DNA from: Paenibacillus spongiae | GTDB taxonomy: Bacteria; Bacillota; Bacilli; Paenibacillales; Paenibacillaceae | DNA length: 64,000 bases | Direction of reading: 5' to 3' | Assembly: GCF_024734895.1 (NCBI RefSeq) | Contig: NZ_CP091430.1 | Span: 3,986,501 to 4,050,500, forward strand | In this document: one piece after another, positions 51,482 to 59,731 of the stretch | Numbering within the stretch: the stretch's first letter is position 1 | How the letters are laid out: each line of letters starts with the position of its first letter | The notes under the pieces: generated by a model | The model's input: the letters and a program-made list of their open reading frames with translations, nothing else | Told to the model about the DNA's origin: nothing | The model's database searches: none | Translations under genes and position numbers: made by a program

Positions 51482-53596
51482 ATGCATATATCTAGTCTGA
51501 AAATAAGGAACTTTCGTAATTTCAGAAAAGCTTGCTTTGTTTTTAAAGAAGGCGTAAACACGATAATTGGGGCAAATGGTTCTGGTAAAACAAATGCCTT
51601 ATTCGCATTAAGACTTATTATTGATGAAAACTTACCAAGATCCTCAACGAATTTAATAGATACTGATTTTAATCGCTCACTTACAAATTGGCGTGGACAT
51701 TGGATTGTAATTAGCCTCCACTTTGATAATCTCTCAAATGACGATTCTTCACAAGCTCTTATTTTTCAAGGTACCCATACAAGTGACAATAACGGATCAT
51801 TAAATTTATATTTTAGACCTAAATATGAAGTACGCAAGCGATTATTTGAAATGAGTCAGGATTTTTTTGATGACGCACATTTCATAGAATATCTTTCTAC
51901 TTTGAAGATAAATAACTATGAATCTGTTTTATATGGTAGGGGAACAGCTGATTTCAGTAATGATGAGGTTTATTCTTCAATTGTTGGGGATTTCACAAAC
52001 TTCAATTTTCCAGACCCTGACAATGAAGACAGTAGTCTACTCGGTACACCAGCTAACCAATATATCTTCAAAAATGATTTTGCTTGTACTTATGCGAAAG
52101 CGTTAAGGGACGTTATAGGCGACTTGAAAAATCCTAGAACTTCACCATTGCTAAGATTATTGAGTAATCTCAATATTAATGAGACGAGCACAGAAACTGT
52201 AAGTAATACGATTAGAGATTTAAATTGGCATATAACTAACTTACCTGAAATCAGAGAATTGGCTATGGGAGTATCCGAATCATTACATAAAACAGTAGGT
52301 CATACATATGCTCCCCGAATAGAGATTAACTCTAATTTGTCTGATGATTTCAAACATACCTTAAAAGCATTGCATATCAAGGCAGGAGAGCTTATTGGAG
52401 AAGATTATATTGGTGATCTACACGAGATGAGTCTTGGTGGGGCCAATTTACTCTATCTAGCACTTAAACTAGAAGAATACAATAGGCTTGATCATGATCA
52501 AAATAAAGCAGCACATTTCTTATTAATTGAAGAACCTGAAGCACATTTACATAACCATATTCAAAAAACTTTGTTTCAGAAATATCATTATCATGAAAAT
52601 ACTCAAATTATTTTAACCACACATTCTAGCCATATTTCTTCTTCTTGTTCTCTTAATAATGTAAATATAGTTTATATAGAAGATAACTATTGCGAAGTTT
52701 CACAACCAAGTAGGGGGCTAGAGGATAACGAAGTAAGAAGGATTGAACGGTATCTAGATGCGACAAGATCGACACTATTGTTCGCAAAGTCGGTGATCCT
52801 TGTTGAGGGAGATGCTGAGTTAATTCTGATTCCTGAGATGGTGAAGAAGGCATTTGGCATATCATTAGATGAGATCGGAGTTAGTCTAATTAATGCCGGC
52901 AGTACACAATTCACAAATATTGCAAATCTGTTCTCGACTGAACGAATCAGAAGAAAGTGTGCAATTGTTACAGACAATGATCTTTCAATAGTCCCATTAG
53001 ATGACGATAGTTATGAGGATAAAGAATTCCAAAAAAAATGTAAGAACTCTCAAGAGTCAGGGGAACTACGCAAACAAAAGCTAAATGAGTTCTGTAATAA
53101 CAATGATTTCATCGAAGCTTATTATGCTACCAGTACTTTTGAAGTGGAGTTAATTAAAGTAGGAAATAAAAACTATATTGAGAATGTAATTCGAAGTGAT
53201 ATTTACTCACGCGTGAGTGATCAAAATGCCTCAATTGAAAAAATCAGAAGCTCAGAGCCTAGTATTTTTGGTAAAGAAATATTACGTTTAGCAAACAAAG
53301 AAGGAAAAGGTTGGTTGGCCTTAGCAATTGCTGCTCGTATAGATAATGATATTGTAATTCCCGATTATTTACTTAAGGCACTGGCATTTGTATCCTCCCT
53401 GAAAGAAGGGCACTTAATTTCAATTATTCAGTACCGCTTAGGTAGTGAGTACATAGGATTTCTAGAAACTGTAAAATTCATTTATGGTGAAAACCCATCT
53501 GAGGTTGAAATTATTGATTCGTTTTGCCAATTGAATAGTACGAGTCTTACAGCAAAGTTTATTACTATGAGGAGGAGATATCTTGAATCTCCTTAA
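51482..53596 (+). CDS. Gabija-like GajA: OLD-family ATPase-TOPRIM nuclease
   Basis: 704 residues from ATG 51482 (GGGGG 7 nt upstream; ATG 51476 is too close to it). N-terminal ABC/SMC-type ATPase: LKIRNFRNFRKACF, Walker A GANGSGKT, signature-like SLGGANLLYLALKL, Walker B HFLLIEEPEAHLH and the switch TTHSSHISS. C-terminal TOPRIM: SVILVEGDAELILIPEM (Glu) and CAIVTDNDLS (DxD). This is the OLD domain order, and the UvrD-like gene overlapping its end makes a Gabija-type pair. Gabija GajA nicks DNA when nucleotides fall during phage infection. It is longer than the well-studied Bacillus cereus GajA (about 580 residues), with extra C-terminal sequence. Strongly AT-rich. Confidence 0.87.
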   Translation: MHISSLKIRNFRNFRKACFVFKEGVNTIIGANGSGKTNALFALRLIIDENLPRSSTNLIDTDFNRSLTNWRGHWIVISLHFDNLSNDDSSQALIFQGTHTSDNNGSLNLYFRPKYEVRKRLFEMSQDFFDDAHFIEYLSTLKINNYESVLYGRGTADFSNDEVYSSIVGDFTNFNFPDPDNEDSSLLGTPANQYIFKNDFACTYAKALRDVIGDLKNPRTSPLLRLLSNLNINETSTETVSNTIRDLNWHITNLPEIRELAMGVSESLHKTVGHTYAPRIEINSNLSDDFKHTLKALHIKAGELIGEDYIGDLHEMSLGGANLLYLALKLEEYNRLDHDQNKAAHFLLIEEPEAHLHNHIQKTLFQKYHYHENTQIILTTHSSHISSSCSLNNVNIVYIEDNYCEVSQPSRGLEDNEVRRIERYLDATRSTLLFAKSVILVEGDAELILIPEMVKKAFGISLDEIGVSLINAGSTQFTNIANLFSTERIRRKCAIVTDNDLSIVPLDDDSYEDKEFQKKCKNSQESGELRKQKLNEFCNNNDFIEAYYATSTFEVELIKVGNKNYIENVIRSDIYSRVSDQNASIEKIRSSEPSIFGKEILRLANKEGKGWLALAIAARIDNDIVIPDYLLKALAFVSSLKEGHLISIIQYRLGSEYIGFLETVKFIYGENPSEVEIIDSFCQLNSTSLTAKFITMRRRYLESP

Positions 53597-55337
53597 TTCA
53601 TTAAATACAGAGCAAAAGGAAGTTGTCGAATACAATGACCACTTATTAGTTATTGCTTGCCCTGGTAGTGGAAAGACGAGAACATTAGTTGCAAAGTTAA
53701 TTTCTGAGGGAACAAGACTCAAGAAAAATGAAAAAATCGCAGCAATTACCTACACAAACTTAGCCGCTGAAGAGATTGCGCTAAGACTAGAAGCTAATTG
53801 TGTAGATGATAAATTTTATTGGGGAGGTACTATCCATTCCTTTTGTGCGAATTGGATAATAAAGCCTTTTTCGCATCTGGTTGAGGAATTAAAGTATGGA
53901 TATACCTTAATTGATGAGGAAGATGTAGAAGAAATCACTGAGAATATATTGAATAGTTTGGGTCTAAAAAATATTGATTTTAGTACTCGGCGAGACTCTA
54001 ATGGTAACTTAATCAGTTTAAATGAAGAAAATGTTATGTTACTTATAGAATATGATCGCACAATTAAGAATGATCGCCTCGTAGACTTTGATTTGATTCT
54101 TTATTATTCCTTTAAAATCTTAAGGGATAACCCTTCAATAGCAAGAAACTTATCGACAATTTTTAAATGGATACTTATTGATGAGTATCAAGATACTCAG
54201 GAATTACAATATTTAATTATAGGTGAAATAATAAAAGCAAGTGGGAATCAATCGAAATTATTAATAGTTGGAGACCCAAATCAAGGTATCTATCAAACAC
54301 TTGGAGGAATCTCGAAAGCACGACAAGAAATAGAGGAATGCATTGGTAGCTTTCCTGTTGAGGAGAAGAGTTTGAATGGTAACTATAGATCTACTCAACA
54401 AATCATTGATGTTTATAGAAATTTTCAAATTTATGGAGAACCTATTGAGGCTAAGGGAACTAACAAAGATAAAGCTTCAATTATATCTTTTAATCGGGAT
54501 GTGAGTCATGACAATTTAACTCAATATATTAAAGATTTGATATTAGATCTACACAATAACCATGGCATTCCGTTTAGAGAAATAGCTGTAATAGCCCCTC
54601 AACGGCAACCGTTAATAAGTTTGGCCAGATCTGTAAAACGACTAGCTCCAGAACTACCATTGGATGCCGCGGGATTATCACCACTTTGTAGAGATGACAA
54701 TAATTTATTTTACCATCTTTCGAAGCTAATTTTATCAACTCCATCACCTGATAAAGTAGTACAACGTATGAGGTGGGCTAATAATTTTCTTGATATTCTA
54801 ATTGAAAGAATACCGCATATATCTAATATGAATCTCAGCTTGCAAAGGATATTGAAGATTACTAATTCTTTTACCTCAACTACTGTGTTAGGGATTGAAT
54901 ACTTAAAAGAAGCATTCGGATACTTCTTTAATAAGTTGAGCATTGATATTAGCGTATATCCGGAAATAATTGAAGAACAAGATGACTTCGAAAAAAAATG
55001 TCTCAGAAAGCAAAGTAAAAATGGATTAGGGGATTCTATATCTGTATACAAGAATGGTTTTGCAAAGGCAGGAGGCGTAACTTTTATTACTGCACACAAA
55101 TGTAAGGGTCTCGAATATGATACGGTAATAGGGATAAGCCTCTTATGGGGATTCATACCTCATTGGAACAACATTTACTCACGAGAAATAGATGAAAATG
55201 AAATCTCAAGAAAACTGCTTTATGTACTGTCATCAAGAGCAAAGAACAATTTATTTTTTGTTGCTGAGACCGGGAGAAAGACACAAAAAGGAAGACCTTA
55301 TATTGCAAACTATCATTTATCTGAAATCTTTAGTTAA
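53583..55337 (+). CDS. Gabija-like GajB: UvrD/Rep-family helicase
   Basis: 584 residues from TTG 53583; AGGAGGAG is 5 nt upstream and the start overlaps the previous gene by 14 bp, so translation is coupled. SF1A motifs: Q-like LNTEQKEVV, Walker A ACPGSGKTRT, motif Ia ITYTNLAAEEI, motif II LIDEYQDTQELQ, motif III VGDPNQGIYQTLGG, motif IV YRSTQQIIDVY, motif V ITAHKCKGLEYDTVI, motif VI LLYVLSSRAKNNLFF. In Gabija, GajB senses DNA ends or single strands made by GajA and adds to phage defence. A stand-alone repair helicase is less likely given the coupled OLD gene. Confidence 0.88.
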   Translation: MNLLNSLNTEQKEVVEYNDHLLVIACPGSGKTRTLVAKLISEGTRLKKNEKIAAITYTNLAAEEIALRLEANCVDDKFYWGGTIHSFCANWIIKPFSHLVEELKYGYTLIDEEDVEEITENILNSLGLKNIDFSTRRDSNGNLISLNEENVMLLIEYDRTIKNDRLVDFDLILYYSFKILRDNPSIARNLSTIFKWILIDEYQDTQELQYLIIGEIIKASGNQSKLLIVGDPNQGIYQTLGGISKARQEIEECIGSFPVEEKSLNGNYRSTQQIIDVYRNFQIYGEPIEAKGTNKDKASIISFNRDVSHDNLTQYIKDLILDLHNNHGIPFREIAVIAPQRQPLISLARSVKRLAPELPLDAAGLSPLCRDDNNLFYHLSKLILSTPSPDKVVQRMRWANNFLDILIERIPHISNMNLSLQRILKITNSFTSTTVLGIEYLKEAFGYFFNKLSIDISVYPEIIEEQDDFEKKCLRKQSKNGLGDSISVYKNGFAKAGGVTFITAHKCKGLEYDTVIGISLLWGFIPHWNNIYSREIDENEISRKLLYVLSSRAKNNLFFVAETGRKTQKGRPYIANYHLSEIFS

Positions 55338-55429
55338 ATGAAATTAATGGTTTATGAAAAAGAGAGACAAGCAGCTCATGTTACATATAGGTACTGGATG
55401 AATCTGGGCAAGGAATTCATGCAAATAGT

Positions 55430-55684
55430 GTGAAAAATAATAAAGAGTTATATGAGTATTACTTAAAATACTCTAAGAAAACCCCAAAACCGCTCAGGGT
55501 GAAGATAAAAGTTGGAGATCTGGATTTTAAAAACATCAAACTGGATCGTGATATAGAAAGGGTCAAAAGAAGATACCTCCAATTAACCAAAAATGAACTG
55601 GTTGAGCTGCTTGTTAATGCGGAGCAATATATTGCTGAACAAAACCAGACTTGGATAAAATCTCAGTTTGAGTCGTTCAAATAA
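55430..55684 (+). CDS. Small basic protein after the Gabija-like pair
   Basis: 84 residues from GTG 55430; Lys-rich N-terminal half (YLKYSKKTPKPLRVKIKVGD) and a helical end (NELVELLVNAEQYIAEQNQT). It lies 92 bp after the helicase gene in the same direction, without an obvious terminator between, so it could be a third member of the operon. No family recognised. Confidence 0.5.
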   Translation: MKNNKELYEYYLKYSKKTPKPLRVKIKVGDLDFKNIKLDRDIERVKRRYLQLTKNELVELLVNAEQYIAEQNQTWIKSQFESFK

Positions 55685-56110
55685 ACATTTATTAAGTCTA
55701 CTTGGATATATTTACACTTTAGAACTTTTCGGATATAATTTTAGTAAATCCGGAAGCATCGGTCAAAGAAGAGTCGTTGGGAGCATCCCACGGCTCATTT
55801 TGTTTTTCAAGGGTTGAGTAGCGTTCTGACTGTATACTGTTGCTATTCTCTCCCAGCGAGTAAAGCAAGGGAAATAACGGGGAATCCGGTAGCAGCAGCT
55901 ATGACAACATGGTACCTCTTGAGTAATATAGGTGATCAAATTAGTTTTGTTAATGAGGAAAATGTATTGGACGATTATCGGGATATCAGGTAATTAACGA
56001 TTTGATTGAAAGGCAGCTAATAAAAGACGACGGGATAGAGGTATTTGACCCGAACGAGCCAGAGATATTCATTCTACGGCTGAAGAACACGTGGATGGAT
56101 TAGTTGTTGA
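55685..56110 (+). other. Intergenic stretch with a small gene relic
   Basis: At about 56010-56102 one frame reads IERQLIKDDGIEVFDPNEPE, IFILRLKNTWMD and stop, the end of a lost protein. At 55885-55985 an unrelated scrap (AAMTTWYLLSNIGDQISF) is seen. No intact gene. Confidence 0.35.
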
Positions 56111-56200
56111 GTATCGGAGAACGTTAGTACAACGAAACAAGGAGCAGTTTGCCGTGGCAGCTGCTAAACCTTGTTTTTAATTAAGCTAACGGGCAGGATA
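56111..56200 (+). repeat. Composite A-hairpin-B repeat
   Basis: Variant A GTATCGGAGAACGTTAGTAC (56111), hairpin AACAAGGAGCAG...CTGCTaaaCCTTGTT (56136-56176), B CTAACGGGCAGGATA (56185). Confidence 0.8.
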
Positions 56201-56260
56201 CTTCTATTTATGGTAATATAAGGGTTCTATAAATTGTGATATTGTGTGGAGGGTTAGAGA

Positions 56261-56731
56261 ATGAAGTGGTCTGGTCTGAATCGAACTAAAAGTGATCTCA
56301 AACGTAAGATTGATTGGAGTAACCATCTCCCAAAACATATCGCAATTATGATGGATGGTAACGGTAGATGGGCTAATCGGATACGCTTTTCCACGGAAAA
56401 TTGGAAAAGACCTAAAGATGAAGTGGAATACATCATTAGTTTAGTAAGTGAGTTTGTTCAAGATACAAACGTCCGTGAGTTAAATGAAAACAATATCAAA
56501 GTTTTTTTCATTGGAGATATCTCTAAATTTCCGGAATTCCTTTATACAGGAAAGAACCCTTGCCCTGATTTGCTGATTCGAACAAGTGGCGAGAAACGGT
56601 TGAGCAATTTTTTACTTTGGCAATCGGCGCATACTGAACTTTGGTTCACTAATGAAATGTGGCCTGATTTCAATGAAGAGCTTCTTCATGAGTCCATATT
56701 AGATTATCAAAACCGAAAGAAAAGGACCTAG
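56261..56731 (+). CDS. Isoprenyl transferase (UppS-like) with two in-frame deletions
   Basis: 156 residues, GGAGGG about 14 nt before the ATG. Family landmarks are nearly perfect: LPKHIAIMMDGNGRWAN with the catalytic Asp32, FSTENWKRPKDEV, IKVFFIGDISKFPE, and PDLLIRTSGEKRLSNFLLWQ with the second substrate site. But the sequence jumps from GRWAN to RFSTENW (about 35 residues missing) and from KFPE to FLYTGKNPCPDLL (about 65 residues missing). Normal cis-prenyl transferases have about 250 residues. The missing helices form the product tunnel, so it should be inactive or have a different role. The reading frame is kept through both deletions. Confidence 0.75.
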   Translation: MKWSGLNRTKSDLKRKIDWSNHLPKHIAIMMDGNGRWANRIRFSTENWKRPKDEVEYIISLVSEFVQDTNVRELNENNIKVFFIGDISKFPEFLYTGKNPCPDLLIRTSGEKRLSNFLLWQSAHTELWFTNEMWPDFNEELLHESILDYQNRKKRT

Positions 56732-56950
56732 GTAATTCCACGGAAGACGGCGCGTGCAACGTGCGTTTGCTGGGCGATGTCGATGCCGACGACAAGATGC
56801 TGGGTTGAAATGCGTTCGAGCAGTTGATTTTGTTTGCCCTGGGCTTTAAACTTCAATATAGAGCGACCTCCTTAAGATGGCTAAAGGGCTATGACCCGTG
56901 ACTAACCCATCGTACGGGAGTCGCTCGTTTTTGTGCAAAGCGCAAAATTA
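56732..56950 (-). mobile_element. IS110-family element, 5' end remnant
   Basis: On the minus strand, AAGGAGG (56866-56872) precedes TTG 56856, then LKFKAQGKQNQLLERI, STQHLVVGIDIAQQTHVARA, VFRGI: the start of an IS110 transposase with the first Asp of the DEDD site. It is cut at 56732 by the end of the uppS-like gene region. The outer sequence CGCTCGTTTTTGTGCAAA is shared with the remnant near 23325. Only the left end of the element remains. Confidence 0.75.
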
Positions 56951-56966
56951 ACGCTCTACAGGAATC

Positions 56967-57048
56967 CTAACGGGAGACGATAACACAACGACACCAGGCT
57001 GCCGATAAGATCGGTGGCCTGTTCAGCTAACGGGCAGGATAGTTGAAT
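56967..57048 (+). repeat. Composite A-hairpin-B repeat
   Basis: A CTAACGGGAGACGATAAC (56967), hairpin CAGGCtgCCGAT-aag-ATCGGtgGCCTG (56995-57021), B CTAACGGGCAGGATAGTTG (57027). The sequence after B (TTTCGCGAATAACTT) recurs after the B unit at 59518. Confidence 0.85.
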
Positions 57049-57138
57049 GATTTCGCGAATAACTTAAGTCACGAAGAATTTACGAAGTTCGCAAAAAGAC
57101 GTTAGTCGAAAGAAGTTCTTAGTTTAGGAGGAGTCTAT

Positions 57139-57906
57139 ATGATATTAGAAAAAGTTATAAATAGAATTGTAATACAAAGTGAATATAAGGATTTTGTTGA
57201 TAAGTATATAGATAATATACTTACCGAATTTAAAGGTAAGATTCATAGCATTTATATGTGTGGCTCGATTCCAAAAGGAACTGCTATACCTTTTAAGTCA
57301 GATGCAGACTTTACTATTGTATGTGTAAATCCCAAAGATATTGATTACGAAAGATTGTCAAATATTAAAGACAGGCTTTTGGAAGAATATCCAGTAGTAA
57401 CTAAGATTGATACGATAATTTGCTCGATTGACGATGTATTAAGTAAACCAAATGAGTGGGGTTTTTGGGTAAAGATAATTTGTGTTTGCATATATGGTCA
57501 TGACGTTGGTGAAAAAGTACCACCGATAATTATTTCTCCAGAGTTCATTTTAGACTTAAATACAGAGACCAAGGAGGAAGTAGATCGTATACATAGTTTA
57601 CTTTCTAATGCTATTGATAACACAATGAAAACTAGATATATTAAAGGTTACTCTAAGAGATTAATTCGTGCATTATACTCTTTGGTTTTAGAAGATACAG
57701 GTGTATGGCAAGATGACATTATTAAGATGAAGAATGCCATATTAAACTATTGTGAGATTGACTCCGCTTTAGTTGATTATCTGTATGCTTGTTACTTGGA
57801 TAGTAATGTACTTGTTGAAGAGTTTCTGGGAATTGCAGATGAAGTATATAGCTATTTTGAGAACGCCTTAAATGCAATGGCTGCTTCCAGAACTTCCTTC
57901 GGCTAA
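57139..57906 (+). CDS. Nucleotidyltransferase, aminoglycoside adenylyltransferase-like
   Basis: 255 residues, AGGAGGAG 7 nt before the ATG. IYMCGSIPKGTAIPFKSDAD followed by FTIVCV is the GS...DxD site of polymerase-beta-type nucleotidyltransferases. The second half is helical (RIHSLLSNAIDN, RLIRALYSLVLEDTG) and resembles the C-terminal domain of ANT(3'')/ANT(9) enzymes. Substrate unknown. It is very AT-rich. The last codons (TTCGGCTAA) run into an attC-like inverted structure at 57901, a striking placement because this enzyme type is common in integron cassettes. Confidence 0.8.
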   Translation: MILEKVINRIVIQSEYKDFVDKYIDNILTEFKGKIHSIYMCGSIPKGTAIPFKSDADFTIVCVNPKDIDYERLSNIKDRLLEEYPVVTKIDTIICSIDDVLSKPNEWGFWVKIICVCIYGHDVGEKVPPIIISPEFILDLNTETKEEVDRIHSLLSNAIDNTMKTRYIKGYSKRLIRALYSLVLEDTGVWQDDIIKMKNAILNYCEIDSALVDYLYACYLDSNVLVEEFLGIADEVYSYFENALNAMAASRTSFG

Positions 57907-57996
57907 CACCATATTGACGCTCCGGGTCACTCTGAGAAGCGAGTGACCACATCCAGCCCCCTAAGCCCGTCGGGAAGTCACTGCGTTAGGTGTTCG
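57901..57996 (+). repeat. attC-like inverted structure at gene end
   Basis: GGCTAACACC at 57901 and GCGTTAGGTGTT at 57983 form outer partners (CTAAC/GTTAG, alternatively AACACC/GGTGTT). Inside is an 8-bp perfect hairpin GGTCACTC-tgagaagc-GAGTGACC (57925-57948). GTTAGGT fits the attC core GTTRRRY; GGCTAAC misses RYYYAAC at one base. Total about 95 bp, a normal attC size. The gene's stop codon lies in it. The sequence differs from the A/B repeats. Function is inferred from shape only. Confidence 0.45.
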
Positions 57997-58049
57997 GCAA
58001 GCCTCACAACTATAAGCAACGACTCTAATTAAAACATAAGACTATTGAG

Positions 58050-58129
58050 CTAACGGGACACGATAGTTCAACCATGACAAGGCTGCCAGCTCGTTTGGCA
58101 GCCTTGTTGCGCTAACGGGCAGGATAGTG
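58050..58129 (+). repeat. Composite A-hairpin-B repeat
   Basis: A CTAACGGGACACGATAGTTC (58050), perfect hairpin ACAAGGCTGCCA-gctcgtt-TGGCAGCCTTGT (58077-58107), B CTAACGGGCAGGATAGTG (58112). One of the best-preserved copies. Confidence 0.9.
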
Positions 58130-58180
58130 TGGTACCAAAGTCGAAAATAAAGTTGTAAGAATGAAAAAGGAGGAGTAGCG

Positions 58181-58657
58181 ATTTTTAGTCCAAAAACAGA
58201 TTATGACTTTAGAATTTACTCCGATGATAGAAATTCATACATAACTTTCTCCTTAGAACAGTACGTACATAGCAACCACCTGCCTAGCTTATCTTGTTCC
58301 ATTGAAGTTCTCGATAATGAATTCACAGGTTGGAGCACAGATGTTTGGTTTTCAATAGATGAACTGATTCAGTTTATTAGCCGTCTCGAACAATGGGTTT
58401 TATCACCAACATGCAGTATTAGTGCGATGTCTCCTGAAGATTTTACCATGTCACTTCAACGTATAAATCGAAAAGGCGATATATTTCTATCATATTCAAT
58501 ATCAACTTCAAAATATATGGGCAACGAGTTCATAAGGACATCCCTTAATGGTGGGTTTATTTATGATCAGGAATACCTCCGTTCGGGTATTGAAGACCTG
58601 AAGCGATTCACTTCTGTCGCTAAAACTCAAACTAATACAGACTTTAGGTTTGATTAG
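58181..58657 (+). CDS. Hypothetical protein with apparent ATT start codon
   Basis: 158 residues. The open frame runs from 58151 to 58657 and is protein-like throughout (SPKTDYDFRIYSDDRNSYIT, SIEVLDNEFTGWSTDVWF, FIYDQEYLRSGIEDLKRF). No ATG, GTG or TTG lies in frame before ATG 58427, which would cut away half. AGGAGGAG at 58170-58177 is well placed for ATT at 58181. ATT is a rare but known initiator, or the start codon is mutated. The composition (W-rich, FSIDELIQFISRLEQW) recalls WapI/DUF6228-like small immunity proteins; this is a weak resemblance. Confidence 0.55.
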   Translation: MFSPKTDYDFRIYSDDRNSYITFSLEQYVHSNHLPSLSCSIEVLDNEFTGWSTDVWFSIDELIQFISRLEQWVLSPTCSISAMSPEDFTMSLQRINRKGDIFLSYSISTSKYMGNEFIRTSLNGGFIYDQEYLRSGIEDLKRFTSVAKTQTNTDFRFD

Positions 58658-58743
58658 GTTAACGGGGAACGATAGTTGAACGATCCAGGAAGCAGTATGC
58701 CACGGCAGCTGCTCCTTTTTTCATTAAGCTAAAGGGCAGAAGC
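58658..58743 (+). repeat. Composite A-hairpin-B repeat
   Basis: A GTTAACGGGGAACGATAGTT (58658), hairpin GGAAGCAG...CTGCTCC with T6 (58688-58720), B CTAAAGGGCAGAAGC (58729). Confidence 0.82.
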
Positions 58744-58803
58744 ACTCAACAACTCAAGACGACTCAACTATTTATGTAATCGTAACTAGGGGGATAAGCA
58801 AGC

Positions 58804-59430
58804 ATGAAATATTACCTATCATCATTCAAGATTGGGAATGAAGAGTTAGAATTAAAGCGAATAACCGAAAACGGAAATAAAAGAATTGCTTTTATCAGTA
58901 ATGCATTAGATTTTGCGACTGATCTGGCAAGAAGGAGGCAAAGTGATGCATTGGACATATCTGAACTTGAAAGCCTTGGTTTTCATGTAGATATCCTTGA
59001 TTTGAAGTGCTTTTTTAATAGTCGTAACGAATTGGAGACAAAACTGGAAGAGTATGATGTGATTTGGGCAAGAGGTGGAAATACATTTGTTTTAGCACAG
59101 GCGATGAAAATAAGTGGGTTCGACGAAATCATAAAGAAGTTCCATAAAAATGGAAGAAATGTCGTTTATGGGGGATATAGTGCTGGCATCTGTGTTCTTG
59201 GACCAACACTAAAAGGATTTCACTTAGTAGATGATCCGACCCAAAAACCCTATGGGGAACAACATCAAACGGTTTGGGAAGGATTAAACGTTTTAGATTA
59301 CGTAATTGCCCCGCACTATAAATCAAACCATCCAGAATCTGAAGATATCGATAAAGTTGTAGAATATTTAATCGATAATCAAATACTCTTTAAAGTTCTA
59401 AGGGATGGAGAAGTATTAGTCATTGAATAA
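58804..59430 (+). CDS. Peptidase S51 (dipeptidase E-like) family protein
   Basis: 208 residues, AGGGGG upstream of the ATG. VIWARGGNTFVLAQAM, then VVYGGYSAGICVLGP with the nucleophile Ser in G-x-S-A-G, and VIAPHYKSNHPESE with the His partner are the S51 family hallmarks. Family members cleave Asp-X dipeptides or cyanophycin products in the cytoplasm. Length is close to the usual 200-230. It is a single-gene unit between two composite repeats. Confidence 0.88.
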   Translation: MKYYLSSFKIGNEELELKRITENGNKRIAFISNALDFATDLARRRQSDALDISELESLGFHVDILDLKCFFNSRNELETKLEEYDVIWARGGNTFVLAQAMKISGFDEIIKKFHKNGRNVVYGGYSAGICVLGPTLKGFHLVDDPTQKPYGEQHQTVWEGLNVLDYVIAPHYKSNHPESEDIDKVVEYLIDNQILFKVLRDGEVLVIE

Positions 59431-59446
59431 GAAAGTTAATTTTGAA

Positions 59447-59539
59447 CTAACGAGGAACGATAGTTAAATCAAACAAGGAGCAGTTTGCCTCGGCAGCTGC
59501 TCCTTGTTTTCGTTAAGCTAACGGGCAGGATAGTTTAAT
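59447..59539 (+). repeat. Composite A-hairpin-B repeat
   Basis: A CTAACGAGGAACGATAGTT (59447), hairpin AAACAAGGAGCAG...CTGCTCCTTGTTT (59471-59509), B CTAACGGGCAGGATAGTTT (59518). Confidence 0.88.
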
Positions 59540-59602
59540 CATTTTCGTGAATAACTTCAATTAGTGGGTTCATAAATATGTCCGTATCTCGGATCAAATT
59601 TG

Positions 59603-59640
59603 AAGGAGGAACAAATAAGCCGTATGGCTTCTTCCTTTTT
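59603..59640 (+). terminator. Terminator-like hairpin
   Basis: AAGGAgGAA...AAGCC-gtat-GGCTT...TTCCTT with T5. It lies in the gap 59540-59731, where no gene is seen. Confidence 0.55.
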
Positions 59641-59731
59641 AAATAACTTATTGAGCTCAAACAAAGGAATCAATACATTTTTATTGTAAAACGATAAATG
59701 AAGTGATAAAATCAAAAATGAGGTGAAATAG

